Assembly: GCA_024693105.1 (NCBI GenBank)
Contig: JAILLO010000072.1
Span: forward strand, 1-51,111
Direction: 5' to 3'
Source: Clostridia bacterium
GTDB lineage: Bacteria > Bacillota > Clostridia > Peptostreptococcales > Anaerovoracaceae
Length of the DNA stretch: 51,111 nt
This document shows positions 16,072 through 23,911 of the stretch, in pieces. Every line of letters starts with the position of its first letter. The first letter of the stretch is position 1. The notes under the pieces are model-generated. The model searched no databases. It was not told where the DNA came from and saw only the letters and a list, made by a program, of their open reading frames with translations. Position numbers and translations under genes: made by a program.

Positions 16072-17070
16072 TTACTTCCCGTCCCCCACCGGTTTATATA
16101 TCCTGCGGTTGTCAAGAGTCCATACTTTTTCCGAAAAGGCTCCCGGTTCCACACCGGAAAGCGCCTCCTGCATATCAAAGAGGCGTGCATCGAGAATATC
16201 CAGATAATGAAGCACCTCCGCCTCCGGAAACATCGGCCTTTTTGGGCTGCCAAATTCAGGCTCATAATGATGCGTCAGAATCATGTGTTCGAGCATAATG
16301 GTCTTTTCTCGCGAAAATCCCAGTTCTTCCCCGAGCTTTTCCACTGTTTTGACGCCCTGCACCAGATGTCCCAGCATATTGCCTTCAAAAGAATATCCCG
16401 GAGAAATTCCCATTTCGTTTGACTCTATTTCGTTAAGCTTCTCAATATCATGCAAAATAACGCCTGCAACTACCCAGTCCCTGTCAAGCATCGTATAGAC
16501 CTCGCAGATACGCTCCCCCGTCATAAGCATGCGCTTGACATGATAGAGCAGACCTGCAAGCTGGGCATGATGATTTTTCTGTGCCGCCGGATAATAAAGC
16601 AGCTTTTCTTTATTATCATCAAGAACCCTGAGACATATTTTTCTGAGGTCCTCATCGCCAAGGCTTTCTGCCTTCATGTGTATAAAATCATACATTGCCT
16701 TCGGAGGCTCAGGCGCCGCCTTTATAAAATCGTTCAAATCAAGCTCGTCTTCGGTCGATTTGTGTCGTATCTTTGTAATTCTGAGCTGCTTTGTGCCGTT
16801 GAACTCCGTAACAAGCGCCCTGACTCTGACAATATCGCCTGTCTTGTACTCGTTAAGCGAAGCGATTTCCGCCTCCGCTATGTCCCATTTTTTCCCTGAT
16901 ATTTCACCTGTTTTGTCACTCAAAATCAGGTCGAGATAATCTTTTTTGTTTGATCCCTGCTTGATTGTAAGAGATTTAACCATGAAATAATCCTGAAATT
17001 CATCGTTTACTTTAAGATCCGCAACAAATTTCACTTTTGCGTAAAGGTTTGCTTCTAAATTTTCGTTCAT
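16072..17070 (-). CDS. yhaM: YhaM-like 3'-5' exoribonuclease (OB-fold plus HD domain)
   Basis: 332 aa. An N-terminal OB-fold nucleic-acid-binding domain (about 20-105, with DLILSDKTGEISGKKWD) is followed by an HD domain (about 160-300). The metal ligands are H177 in LLYHVKRM, the H207-D208 pair in ILHDIEK and the later LTHHYEPEFGSP region. This is the YhaM family, known as metal-dependent 3'-5' exoribonucleases acting on RNA and single-stranded DNA ends. AGCAAAGGAAA precedes the ATG. It sits between nadE (34 bases upstream) and recD2. Confidence 0.92.
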   Translation of the reverse strand: MNENLEANLYAKVKFVADLKVNDEFQDYFMVKSLTIKQGSNKKDYLDLILSDKTGEISGKKWDIAEAEIASLNEYKTGDIVRVRALVTEFNGTKQLRITKIRHKSTEDELDLNDFIKAAPEPPKAMYDFIHMKAESLGDEDLRKICLRVLDDNKEKLLYYPAAQKNHHAQLAGLLYHVKRMLMTGERICEVYTMLDRDWVVAGVILHDIEKLNEIESNEMGISPGYSFEGNMLGHLVQGVKTVEKLGEELGFSREKTIMLEHMILTHHYEPEFGSPKRPMFPEAEVLHYLDILDARLFDMQEALSGVEPGAFSEKVWTLDNRRIYKPVGDGK

Positions 17071-17104
17071 ACTTTTTCCTTTGCTGTAATTGTCTTTATA
17101 TTCT

Positions 17105-19105
17105 TTAGAGTTTTTTCAGTTCCTCAACTGCCGCAAGCCACATTGAAGAATCGGCGTCGCTCGGCATAACAAGTCCTCCGCGCGGCGAAAGTACAACAGA
17201 GCCGACTTTAGGGCCGTCCGGACTGCAGCTGCGTTTGAACTGCTGATTGAAAAATCTTCTGTAAAATACGGACATCCACTTAACGATGCAGTCTTTATCA
17301 AACTCACCTTCGAATACATTCTCCGCAAGATAAAGCAGCTTGCGCGGATTTGTTCCGTTGCGGAGAGTATGATAAATAAAGAAATCGTGCAGGATATAAG
17401 GTCCTACCGAATCCTCGGTTTTCTGCGTCATCTTGCCGTCTTCGTCAGGCGGCAGAAGCTCCGGAGAAATAGGCGTATCAAGAATGTCCTGAAGCGTTTT
17501 TGCAAGAAGTGCGTTATCACTGCTGAACTCCTTATCCTCCGACGGTCCCGAAAGTCTGTTGTCAATAATCCATTTAACGACAACCCTTACGAGTGTCTTT
17601 GGAATTCCCGCATTCACGCCGTACATTGCCATATGATCGCCGTTATATGTGCACCAGCCAAGCGCAAGCTCCGACAGGTCTCCTGTTCCTACGACAAGAC
17701 CGCCTGCACCGTTTGCAACATCCATAAGAATCTGCGTACGCTCACGTGCCTGTGCGTTTTCGTATGTTACATCATGCACCGAAATATCATGACCTATGTC
17801 GGCAAAATGCTGCGTAACGGCATCGCGAATAGGAATCTCCCTTACATCCGCTCCGAGAAGCTTCATGATGGTAAGTGCATTGTTGTACGTCTTTCCCGTT
17901 GTACCGAACCCCGGCATTGTAACTGCTATAACATCGCCTGCCGGTTTGCCGAGCATTCTGTGCGCGCACGTTGTCACAAGCAATGCAAGTGTTGAATCAA
18001 GTCCGCCCGAAATTCCCACAACCGAAGTCTTTGAGTGCGAATGGCGGATTCTGCGCGCAAGAGCGGAAGTCTGTATTTTGAATATTTCTTCGCAGTGAGC
18101 ATTTCTTTCGTTTTCATCCTCCGGAACAAACGGATTCTGCTCAAAATGCCTTGTCAGTTTCTCGTCAAAGCCCGTCATATGCAGTCCTTCAAGCAGTACC
18201 CTCGTGTAATTATCCGAGGCTTGCGATATATTCGCATATGCCGCGAAAGAACCGGATTTTGCCCTTTCAAAAGAAATTCTTTCAAAATCTATCTCACTGA
18301 ATATAACAGTGCCTTCACTTTCAAATCTTTCATTCTTTTCGAGAATATTTCCGTTTTCGACTATCAGATCCTGGCCCGAGAAAACATAATCCGTTGTAGA
18401 TTCGCATACACCTGCTGAAGCTCTTGCGGCAGCGCACAGATTTTTCGCGGTTTCGCTTTTGAAAAGTGTCTCTGCAAAATCCGCCTTTCCGATCGCTTCC
18501 GCAGAGGCTGCCGGATTGAAAACAACAGCTGCGCCTTCACGCACAAGTCCCGCAAGCGGTGAAACAGGCGCCTCCATGTCTTTTCCGACAACAACGCCAA
18601 AGCTGAAAGCTCCTTTTGCGTCACAGAACAGCAAGTCCCCAAACGGAATGTCTTTTCCGAAAAGATTTACGGTATCAGGCTTTCCCGCAAGCGAACATCC
18701 TGCGGCAAACCATCTTGAATCCGCCGAATCCTCATGCGAGGAATATTTCTTTGGAACAATGCCTTTGATTTCGCCCTTGTGAATCACTGCCGCACAGCTA
18801 AGGCACACATTGGTGATTCTGAGATAAAAGCCCGCTATTACGCATATTTCAAGTTTTTCTGTCGATTTCGCAATATCGCAAAGAGCTTCAAGCTGCCTCT
18901 TGTACAGATAATCCTGACAGAAAAGGTCCGCACATGTGCTGCCGGTTATACAAAGCTCCGGAAAAAGAATAACCCCCGCTTTTTTCTTCTCCGCCGCCAT
19001 AATGCAGGTCCTGATTTCCCCTGCATTGAAATCCGCATTGGCAACACTGAGTTTTGGGGTTGCCGCCGCAATTCTGATAAATCCTGTATCCGATATCTTT
19101 TTCAT
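17105..19105 (-). CDS. nadE: NAD+ synthase with degenerate glutaminase domain
   Basis: 666-aa two-domain NadE. The N-terminal nitrilase-fold domain (about 1-290) normally hydrolyses glutamine; the C-terminal domain makes NAD from deamido-NAD, ATP and ammonia, with the PP-loop SGGLDS at 366-371. In the glutaminase triad Glu50 (FPELCITG) and Lys119 (VPKK) are present. The segment aligned to the catalytic Cys (normally E-I-C-E-D) reads V-V-G-K-D, so Gly174 replaces the nucleophile. The C-terminal synthase motifs look intact. The enzyme may therefore depend on free ammonia (inference). The frame extends to 19147, but CGGAGAAAG before the ATG at 19105 sets the start. It is first in the nadE-yhaM-recD2-comF run and has paired palindromes upstream. 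Confidence 0.93.
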   Translation of the reverse strand: MKKISDTGFIRIAAATPKLSVANADFNAGEIRTCIMAAEKKKAGVILFPELCITGSTCADLFCQDYLYKRQLEALCDIAKSTEKLEICVIAGFYLRITNVCLSCAAVIHKGEIKGIVPKKYSSHEDSADSRWFAAGCSLAGKPDTVNLFGKDIPFGDLLFCDAKGAFSFGVVVGKDMEAPVSPLAGLVREGAAVVFNPAASAEAIGKADFAETLFKSETAKNLCAAARASAGVCESTTDYVFSGQDLIVENGNILEKNERFESEGTVIFSEIDFERISFERAKSGSFAAYANISQASDNYTRVLLEGLHMTGFDEKLTRHFEQNPFVPEDENERNAHCEEIFKIQTSALARRIRHSHSKTSVVGISGGLDSTLALLVTTCAHRMLGKPAGDVIAVTMPGFGTTGKTYNNALTIMKLLGADVREIPIRDAVTQHFADIGHDISVHDVTYENAQARERTQILMDVANGAGGLVVGTGDLSELALGWCTYNGDHMAMYGVNAGIPKTLVRVVVKWIIDNRLSGPSEDKEFSSDNALLAKTLQDILDTPISPELLPPDEDGKMTQKTEDSVGPYILHDFFIYHTLRNGTNPRKLLYLAENVFEGEFDKDCIVKWMSVFYRRFFNQQFKRSCSPDGPKVGSVVLSPRGGLVMPSDADSSMWLAAVEELKKL

Positions 19106-19186
19106 TTTCTTTCTCCGTTCCGACAGCGGTCTGCCGGTTGCATACATGCCCCGCCGCCAAATCTGATTATAAGTAAATTACCCTTT

Positions 19187-19259
19187 ATTATATCGCAAAA
19201 TCCGATATTTATGTATAAAAACATAAATATTGCCGTGATAAACATTACCGGCACGGCAA
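19187..19259 (-). promoter_or_regulatory. nadE promoter region with two inverted repeats
   Basis: A perfect -10 box TATAAT is at 19192-19187 on the minus strand. A perfect 10-bp inverted repeat (19205-19214 with 19221-19230) covers the expected -35 position, where no good -35 box is seen. It is directly followed by an 8-bp inverted repeat (19230-19237 with 19252-19259). The layout suggests an operator or an activator-dependent promoter; no known regulator motif was recognised. Confidence 0.5.
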
Positions 19260-19285
19260 CAGAATCGATTCTCCGCCAATCCACA

Positions 19286-19341
19286 AATAAAAGGCCACAG
19301 TGCCATTCCCGCCGCCACCGGCAGGATATGGCGCTGTGGCC
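19286..19341 (-). terminator. Terminator after the 19350 lipoprotein gene
   Basis: A 14-bp stem with one G-T pair (19293-19306 with 19328-19341) and a large GC-rich loop, followed on the minus strand by TTTTATTT. It starts 8 bases past the stop codon. Confidence 0.8.
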
Positions 19342-19349
19342 CTGTAGTT

Positions 19350-20018
19350 TTACATTTGCATCAGGCTTGACATTCCGGAAAGAAGTCCGCCCGTAACGGC
19401 ATCCTGAAGGCCGGAAATTTCTTCGGAATCCTCTCCGTTTCCTTCATCTTTAATCTTCCATGCTCCGTCTTTGTTCTGCAGCTGCACGGTAACAGTCGCT
19501 TCATGAGTTTTTTCTTTCATTCCGTTAAGATTTTTAATGAAAGCATCTCTGAATATTTTATTCATCTTTGCTTTCACTTCCTCTTCGGAAAGATCTCCGA
19601 TGGTACCGCTTATTGCACCGGCTTCGGAAATTGCGGCTTCAATCCAGTCTGTAAAAAAGGCACTGAAATCATATGCCTTGACAGTTACTTCCACTGTGGC
19701 CTTGTCACCGTCAGTCTTTTCTTCACCGATTGTATATTCAATATCACTGATTTTATCCATAAGAGATTTGAAGCAGTCCTTGTCCAGGCCTATTTCCTCC
19801 GACTCCAGTTCATTAAACATTTCATCCATATCCCAGCCGTCTTCTGATATGCCCTCATAATACTTTGCCATATCTTCCGAATTCTGATTTCTGAACGCTT
19901 CAAGAAAACCCTTTACGGCGCCCGACGGCGAATCGCCCTGTCCGCAGCCTGTCATTACCGATGTAATAAGCAACAACATCACTGCCGACAGTAAGCATAA
20001 AAATCTTTTCTTGTTCAT
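19350..20018 (-). CDS. Secreted lipoprotein of unknown function
   Basis: 222 aa. The signal peptide ends in the lipobox VMTGC, so Cys25 should be lipidated. The mature protein begins with SPSGAVKGFLEAFRNQNSED, a pattern common to NTF2-like DUF4878/DUF5105-type lipoproteins in Firmicutes. A beta-rich segment follows (EYTIGEEKTDGDKATVEVTV) and a second near the C-terminus (EATVTVQLQNKDGAWKI). AGGAGGG lies eight bases before the ATG. It is monocistronic, with a terminator just downstream. Function is unknown; the fold assignment is inference from pattern. Confidence 0.78.
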   Translation of the reverse strand: MNKKRFLCLLSAVMLLLITSVMTGCGQGDSPSGAVKGFLEAFRNQNSEDMAKYYEGISEDGWDMDEMFNELESEEIGLDKDCFKSLMDKISDIEYTIGEEKTDGDKATVEVTVKAYDFSAFFTDWIEAAISEAGAISGTIGDLSEEEVKAKMNKIFRDAFIKNLNGMKEKTHEATVTVQLQNKDGAWKIKDEGNGEDSEEISGLQDAVTGGLLSGMSSLMQM

Positions 20019-20195
20019 TGGGGTATCCCTCCTATTATTTAACTTTTAAACATATCCCGGAGCACGTCGGAACCGCACTTGCATTTTCGGCTCAAATGCG
20101 CCGTGTCCGAAGTCCCCATCAGTTTATCATTTATAATGCAAAAGATACATAGATTTTATTTTTTTATTATTTTTTTATTTGCCTGCCGCGTGTAC

Positions 20196-20225
20196 TTGTA
20201 ACTCTCCCCGGCTGTATGGTAAAAT
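20196..20225 (+). promoter_or_regulatory. Promoter of the 88-aa orphan gene
   Basis: TTGTAA (20196-20201), 18-base spacer, TAAAAT (20220-20225). The start codon is at 20277, about 45 bases past the predicted start. Confidence 0.5.
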
Positions 20226-20276
20226 CTTATCGGTAAATAATCCCGAATACAGGACTCACAGAAAGGTGTGTTATAA

Positions 20277-20543
20277 ATGTACTGTCCTAATATTATGGAA
20301 CGCTGCGACAAAAGAACCATGGCTGAGATGCTTCTTTGCAAAACTCCCCTGGCGCTCAAGATTATAGCATCGGAAAACGGTCTCATTCTGAACGATATTG
20401 AAACGGAAGTTATTTTTTCGACTCTTCAGATGATGCGCGGAAAAGAAGATCCTTCCGAAAAGCCGCAGGATGAAGAACTCGAAAAATTTATGGAAAACGC
20501 TTCAAAAGCGGTAGACCATATGCGCCCGACGCGCTTTATATAG
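20277..20543 (+). CDS. Conserved-looking 88-aa protein of unknown function
   Basis: One of the few plus-strand genes. It has its own promoter, an AAAGG ribosome binding site 10 bases before the ATG, and a strong terminator at 20646. The predicted product is soluble with no signal peptide. The first half is helical with three Cys (residues 3, 10 and 21) and an LALKIIASENGLILNDIE segment; the second half is acidic, with a KEDPSEKPQDEELEKF linker. No domain was recognised. The two early cysteines invite metal or redox binding, but that is speculation. The complete set of signals argues for a real gene. Confidence 0.62.
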   Translation: MYCPNIMERCDKRTMAEMLLCKTPLALKIIASENGLILNDIETEVIFSTLQMMRGKEDPSEKPQDEELEKFMENASKAVDHMRPTRFI

Positions 20544-20641
20544 CGTTGTGCTTCCGCACTTTTATCTTTTGATACAAAAGCCGCGGCCGGAGGAATTAAC
20601 CCCCCGAAAGCCGGAAGTTCAAAAATTAAAAAGCCAATATT

Positions 20642-20676
20642 TAAAGACTCCGACGGAAAAAACGTCGGAGTCTTTT
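20642..20676. terminator. Bidirectional terminator between the orphan gene and aspS
   Basis: Perfect 10-bp stem (20646-20655 with 20663-20672). TTTTGTTT follows on the plus strand; TTTAAATATT follows on the minus strand. It lies between two convergent genes and can serve both. Confidence 0.85.
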
Positions 20677-20697
20677 GTTTCGCATTATATGCGTTAT

Positions 20698-22461
20698 TTA
20701 TTTTTCCTCTGCTTCGGTGATTTTGATATGAACGTCCTTAAGCTGTTTTTCGTCAACAAACGAAGGCGCTCCCATCATTACATCCTGTGCATTCTTGTTC
20801 ATCGGGAACGGAATGATTTCACGGATGCTCTCTTCTCCGCAAAGCAGCATAACCATACGGTCAACTCCCGGAGCAATTCCCGCATGAGGAGGCGCACCGT
20901 AACCGAATGCCTGATACATTGCCGGGAATTTTGCTTCCACGTCATCTTTTGTAAGTCCAACAAGATCAAATGCCTTGATCATGATTTCAGGGTCATGGTT
21001 TCTTACCGCACCCGACGAAAGCTCGATACCGTTGCATACGAGGTCATACTGATATGCATAAATGTCAAGCGGATCCTTTTCCTCAAGAGCCTTCATACCG
21101 CCCTGCGGCATTGAGAACGGATTGTGACAGAATTCAAGCTCTCCGGATTCCTCACCGATTTCATACATAGGGAAATCAACAATCCAACAGAATTCATACT
21201 TTTCTCTGTCTATGCAGGCATCAATCTTATTTCCGTATGTCTTTCTTACAACGCCCGCGGTCTTTTGTGCCTCAAGAAGGGTGTCACCTGCGGCAACTGC
21301 CACAAAATCACCGTTTTTAAGTCCGAGTCCATCAATGATTTCTGCTTCTTTTCCTGCAAGGAACTTTGAAATGCCGCCTGTAAAAGCACCGTTATCAACC
21401 TTGAACCAGTAAGTTCCCTTACCGCTCTGAACACGTATTTCTTCAACGGTTTTGTCTATAAACTTTCTTGTTTCCTTAAAGTCATTAATAACGACAGCCT
21501 TGATTTTTCTGCCTCTGAGCCCGTCAAAATCACAGTCTCCCAGCAGGCTGCTCGCCTCCGAAAGCTTCAGGCTTATACGAAGATCCGGCTTGTCCGAACC
21601 GTATACATCCATTGCTTCATTAAAAGAAATCCTTGTAAACGGCGGCTTTGAAGCTGTCTTGTAGGTTCCGAATTTCTCAAAAACAGGAGGAAGAACCTTC
21701 TCTATCACCCCAAAAACATCCTCCTGCGTTGCGAAAGACATTTCCATATCGAGCTGATAAAACTCTCCCGGTGACCTGTCCGCACGCGCGTCCTCGTCTC
21801 TGAAGCACGGCGCTATCTGAAAATATCTGTCAAATCCCGATGCCATCAGGAGCTGCTTGAACTGCTGCGGTGCCTGCGGAAGTGCGTAAAACTTGCCCGG
21901 ATGATTTCTCGACGGAACAAGGTAGTCTCTTGCGCCCTCCGGTGAAGATGCGGTGAGTATAGGCGTTGTAATTTCCATAAAGCCTTCTTCTGTCATGCTT
22001 CTTCTGAGTTCGGACACAATTTTTGAACGGAGAACAATTTTGTCCTTAACCTCCGGATTTCTCAAATCCAGATATCTGTATCTGAGTCTGACATTCTCAT
22101 CTGCCTGTCTTGAGAAGTTGATTTCAAAAGGCAGCTCATTGTGTATGCACTTTCCGAGAACCTTTATCTCGGAAGGAACAACTTCTATTTCACCTGTAGG
22201 CAGGTCTTTATTCTTGCTTGAACGCTCCCTTACAACACCTGTCACGGAAATTGTCGATTCGCAGTTAATCGGAGCTATCTGCTGCATCATTTCCTCTGTC
22301 TCAAGGACAATCTGTGTTTTCCCGTAAAAGTCTCTCAGAATAACAAATCCGAGATTCTTGCTGACATGTCTGAGATTCTCATACCAGCCTACCAATGTAA
22401 CGGTCTGCCCTGCATGCTCAAGCCTCAGCTCATTGCAGTTGTGTGTTCTTGACTGAATCAT
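20698..22461 (-). CDS. aspS: Aspartyl-tRNA synthetase
   Basis: Class II aminoacyl-tRNA synthetase of 587 aa, the bacterial type. The N-terminal OB-fold anticodon domain contains VTLVGWYENLRH. The catalytic core contains motif 2 (FRDEDARADRSPGEF) and motif 3 (GYGAPPHAGIAPGVDR). The GAD insertion domain, characteristic of bacterial AspRS, lies between about 290 and 420. AGATGGAGG precedes the ATG. Although it follows yhhQ by 93 bases, a strong promoter of its own at 22530-22558 suggests independent expression. Confidence 0.97.
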   Translation of the reverse strand: MIQSRTHNCNELRLEHAGQTVTLVGWYENLRHVSKNLGFVILRDFYGKTQIVLETEEMMQQIAPINCESTISVTGVVRERSSKNKDLPTGEIEVVPSEIKVLGKCIHNELPFEINFSRQADENVRLRYRYLDLRNPEVKDKIVLRSKIVSELRRSMTEEGFMEITTPILTASSPEGARDYLVPSRNHPGKFYALPQAPQQFKQLLMASGFDRYFQIAPCFRDEDARADRSPGEFYQLDMEMSFATQEDVFGVIEKVLPPVFEKFGTYKTASKPPFTRISFNEAMDVYGSDKPDLRISLKLSEASSLLGDCDFDGLRGRKIKAVVINDFKETRKFIDKTVEEIRVQSGKGTYWFKVDNGAFTGGISKFLAGKEAEIIDGLGLKNGDFVAVAAGDTLLEAQKTAGVVRKTYGNKIDACIDREKYEFCWIVDFPMYEIGEESGELEFCHNPFSMPQGGMKALEEKDPLDIYAYQYDLVCNGIELSSGAVRNHDPEIMIKAFDLVGLTKDDVEAKFPAMYQAFGYGAPPHAGIAPGVDRMVMLLCGEESIREIIPFPMNKNAQDVMMGAPSFVDEKQLKDVHIKITEAEEK

Positions 22462-22529
22462 ATTTTTCCTCCATCTATGTTTATATGCCTTCCAAAAAGC
22501 TTTAAATATTCAAATTTAGCCACTTCAGT

Positions 22530-22558
22530 AGTTTATCACTCGTGTCCTGAGCGGTCAA
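22530..22558 (-). promoter_or_regulatory. Promoter of aspS
   Basis: Minus strand: TTGACC (22558-22553), 17-base spacer, TAAACT (22535-22530). The -35 box overlaps the stop codon of the upstream transporter gene. The leader is about 60 bases. Confidence 0.7.
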
Positions 22559-23283
22559 CCGATTTTATTTTCGTCGCCCTCGGAGTCAGAATCCCGGCGG
22601 CTTCTCATCCTCCTTGCAATATATATTGCCGGAGTATCGGCGATTGATGTACATATATAAATCACATATGTCGAAATACAGATATTTATAAGCGTTTTGG
22701 TGTCATAAAGACTGCCGAATGCCCCGAATGTATATAAAATCGTATTGAGCAGCTGTGAAATAAGCGTGGAACCGTTGTTTCTTATCCACAGAAGAGATTT
22801 TCTGTTCCCCGAAATTTTTTCGGTCAGTTCCCACCATTTGTGGTATGCCCAGACGTCAAATTTCTGAACAAGGGCATATACCAGAAGACTTACAAGCATA
22901 ATGCGCGGTGTCTGCGTGAAAAGCGTTTTGAAGCTTTCAAATGCCCAGTCACTTTCGCACGGAGTGTACAAAAGCCACAGCTGGCTGATAACCAGAAACG
23001 AAAAGGACGCCAGAATTCCTATATTTACGGCGATTTTAGCTTCCCTCTTTCCGTATTTTTCACTCAGTATATCCGTCACAAGGAATGTGGATGCGAAGAG
23101 AATATTTCCGAGTGTCTGCTCCATTCCGAAGGCCCTGACAAGTATCAGCACCTCAATATTGGCAAGAATAGTTGCAATCGCAGACCACATATAAAGGCCT
23201 GTTTTTCCCGCAAAGCGGTAAATAAGCGGAACAGCCGCATAAACCAGAACCAGTTCCGCTATAAGAATTATTTCGTTTGTCAT
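22555..23283 (-). CDS. Queuosine precursor transporter family protein (YhhQ/VUT)
   Basis: 242-aa membrane protein with about seven hydrophobic segments. The block NILFASTFLVTDILSEKYGKREA (about residues 58-80) is the hallmark of the YhhQ/VUT family, whose members import 7-cyano-7-deazaguanine or related precursors for queuosine in tRNA. The SQLLNTILYTFGAFG segment near 175 also fits. The C-terminal tail is charged (RRMRSRRDSDSEGDE). AAAGGAAAA precedes the ATG. It lies between yfcE and aspS. No queuosine synthesis gene or preQ1 riboswitch was seen in the window, so the substrate is inferred from family only. Confidence 0.85.
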   Translation of the reverse strand: MTNEIILIAELVLVYAAVPLIYRFAGKTGLYMWSAIATILANIEVLILVRAFGMEQTLGNILFASTFLVTDILSEKYGKREAKIAVNIGILASFSFLVISQLWLLYTPCESDWAFESFKTLFTQTPRIMLVSLLVYALVQKFDVWAYHKWWELTEKISGNRKSLLWIRNNGSTLISQLLNTILYTFGAFGSLYDTKTLINICISTYVIYICTSIADTPAIYIARRMRSRRDSDSEGDENKIG

Positions 23284-23323
23284 GTTTGTTTTCCTTTTCT
23301 TTCAATGCATAAACTGCCGGTGT

Positions 23324-23887
23324 TTATCCGTCAATTCGCGCACTTTTATAAATATCGCCGTCAAGAGTTTTCCATTCAAACGTTCCGTCCCGCAAAATCA
23401 GATAACTGCGCGGCGAATTCTCCTTTGGTATGGATACCGATCCCGGATTTGCATAAAAAATACGCGCGCCGTCTTCTGCGGTTATTATCTCGAAAGCCGG
23501 TACATGAGTATGCCCGCACAGCAGAATATCCCCGTCCGAAAGAGGCGGCAGCTTTGCCGGCCCGTAATTATGACCGTGCGTCGCAAAAATGGTTCTCCCT
23601 TCCGCATAAACAACGCAGTACCCTGCCATAACCGGAAAGTCCAGCACGACCTGATCAACCTCCGCCTCACAGTTACCTCTTACGCAAAGGATTTGCGAGC
23701 GGATTGAATTCAGCATTCCGATAACCGACTTTGGCTCATACTCATCCGGCAGGCTGTTTCTCGGCCCATGATAAAGGAGGTCTCCAAGAAGTAAGATTTT
23801 TTCGGGGTTTTCCCTTTTGTATGCCTTTATCAGTTCCTCACAGTACTGCGCAGAACCATGTAAATCCGAGGCTATCATAAGTTTCAT
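23324..23887 (-). CDS. yfcE: Phosphodiesterase of the YfcE/MJ0936 metallophosphoesterase family
   Basis: 187-aa calcineurin-like phosphoesterase. All five metal-binding motifs are present: SDLHG near residue 7, GDLLYHGPRN near 35, GNCE near 72, THGH near 103 and GHTHVP near 125. Members hydrolyse small phosphodiesters in vitro; the natural substrate is unknown. AAGGAACACGGC precedes the ATG. It is 24 bases downstream of the HD-GYP gene and 40 bases upstream of the transporter gene, so the three are probably co-transcribed. Confidence 0.93.
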   Translation of the reverse strand: MKLMIASDLHGSAQYCEELIKAYKRENPEKILLLGDLLYHGPRNSLPDEYEPKSVIGMLNSIRSQILCVRGNCEAEVDQVVLDFPVMAGYCVVYAEGRTIFATHGHNYGPAKLPPLSDGDILLCGHTHVPAFEIITAEDGARIFYANPGSVSIPKENSPRSYLILRDGTFEWKTLDGDIYKSARIDG

Positions 23888-23911
23888 GCCGTGTTCCTTC
23901 TTTCTTTGTAA

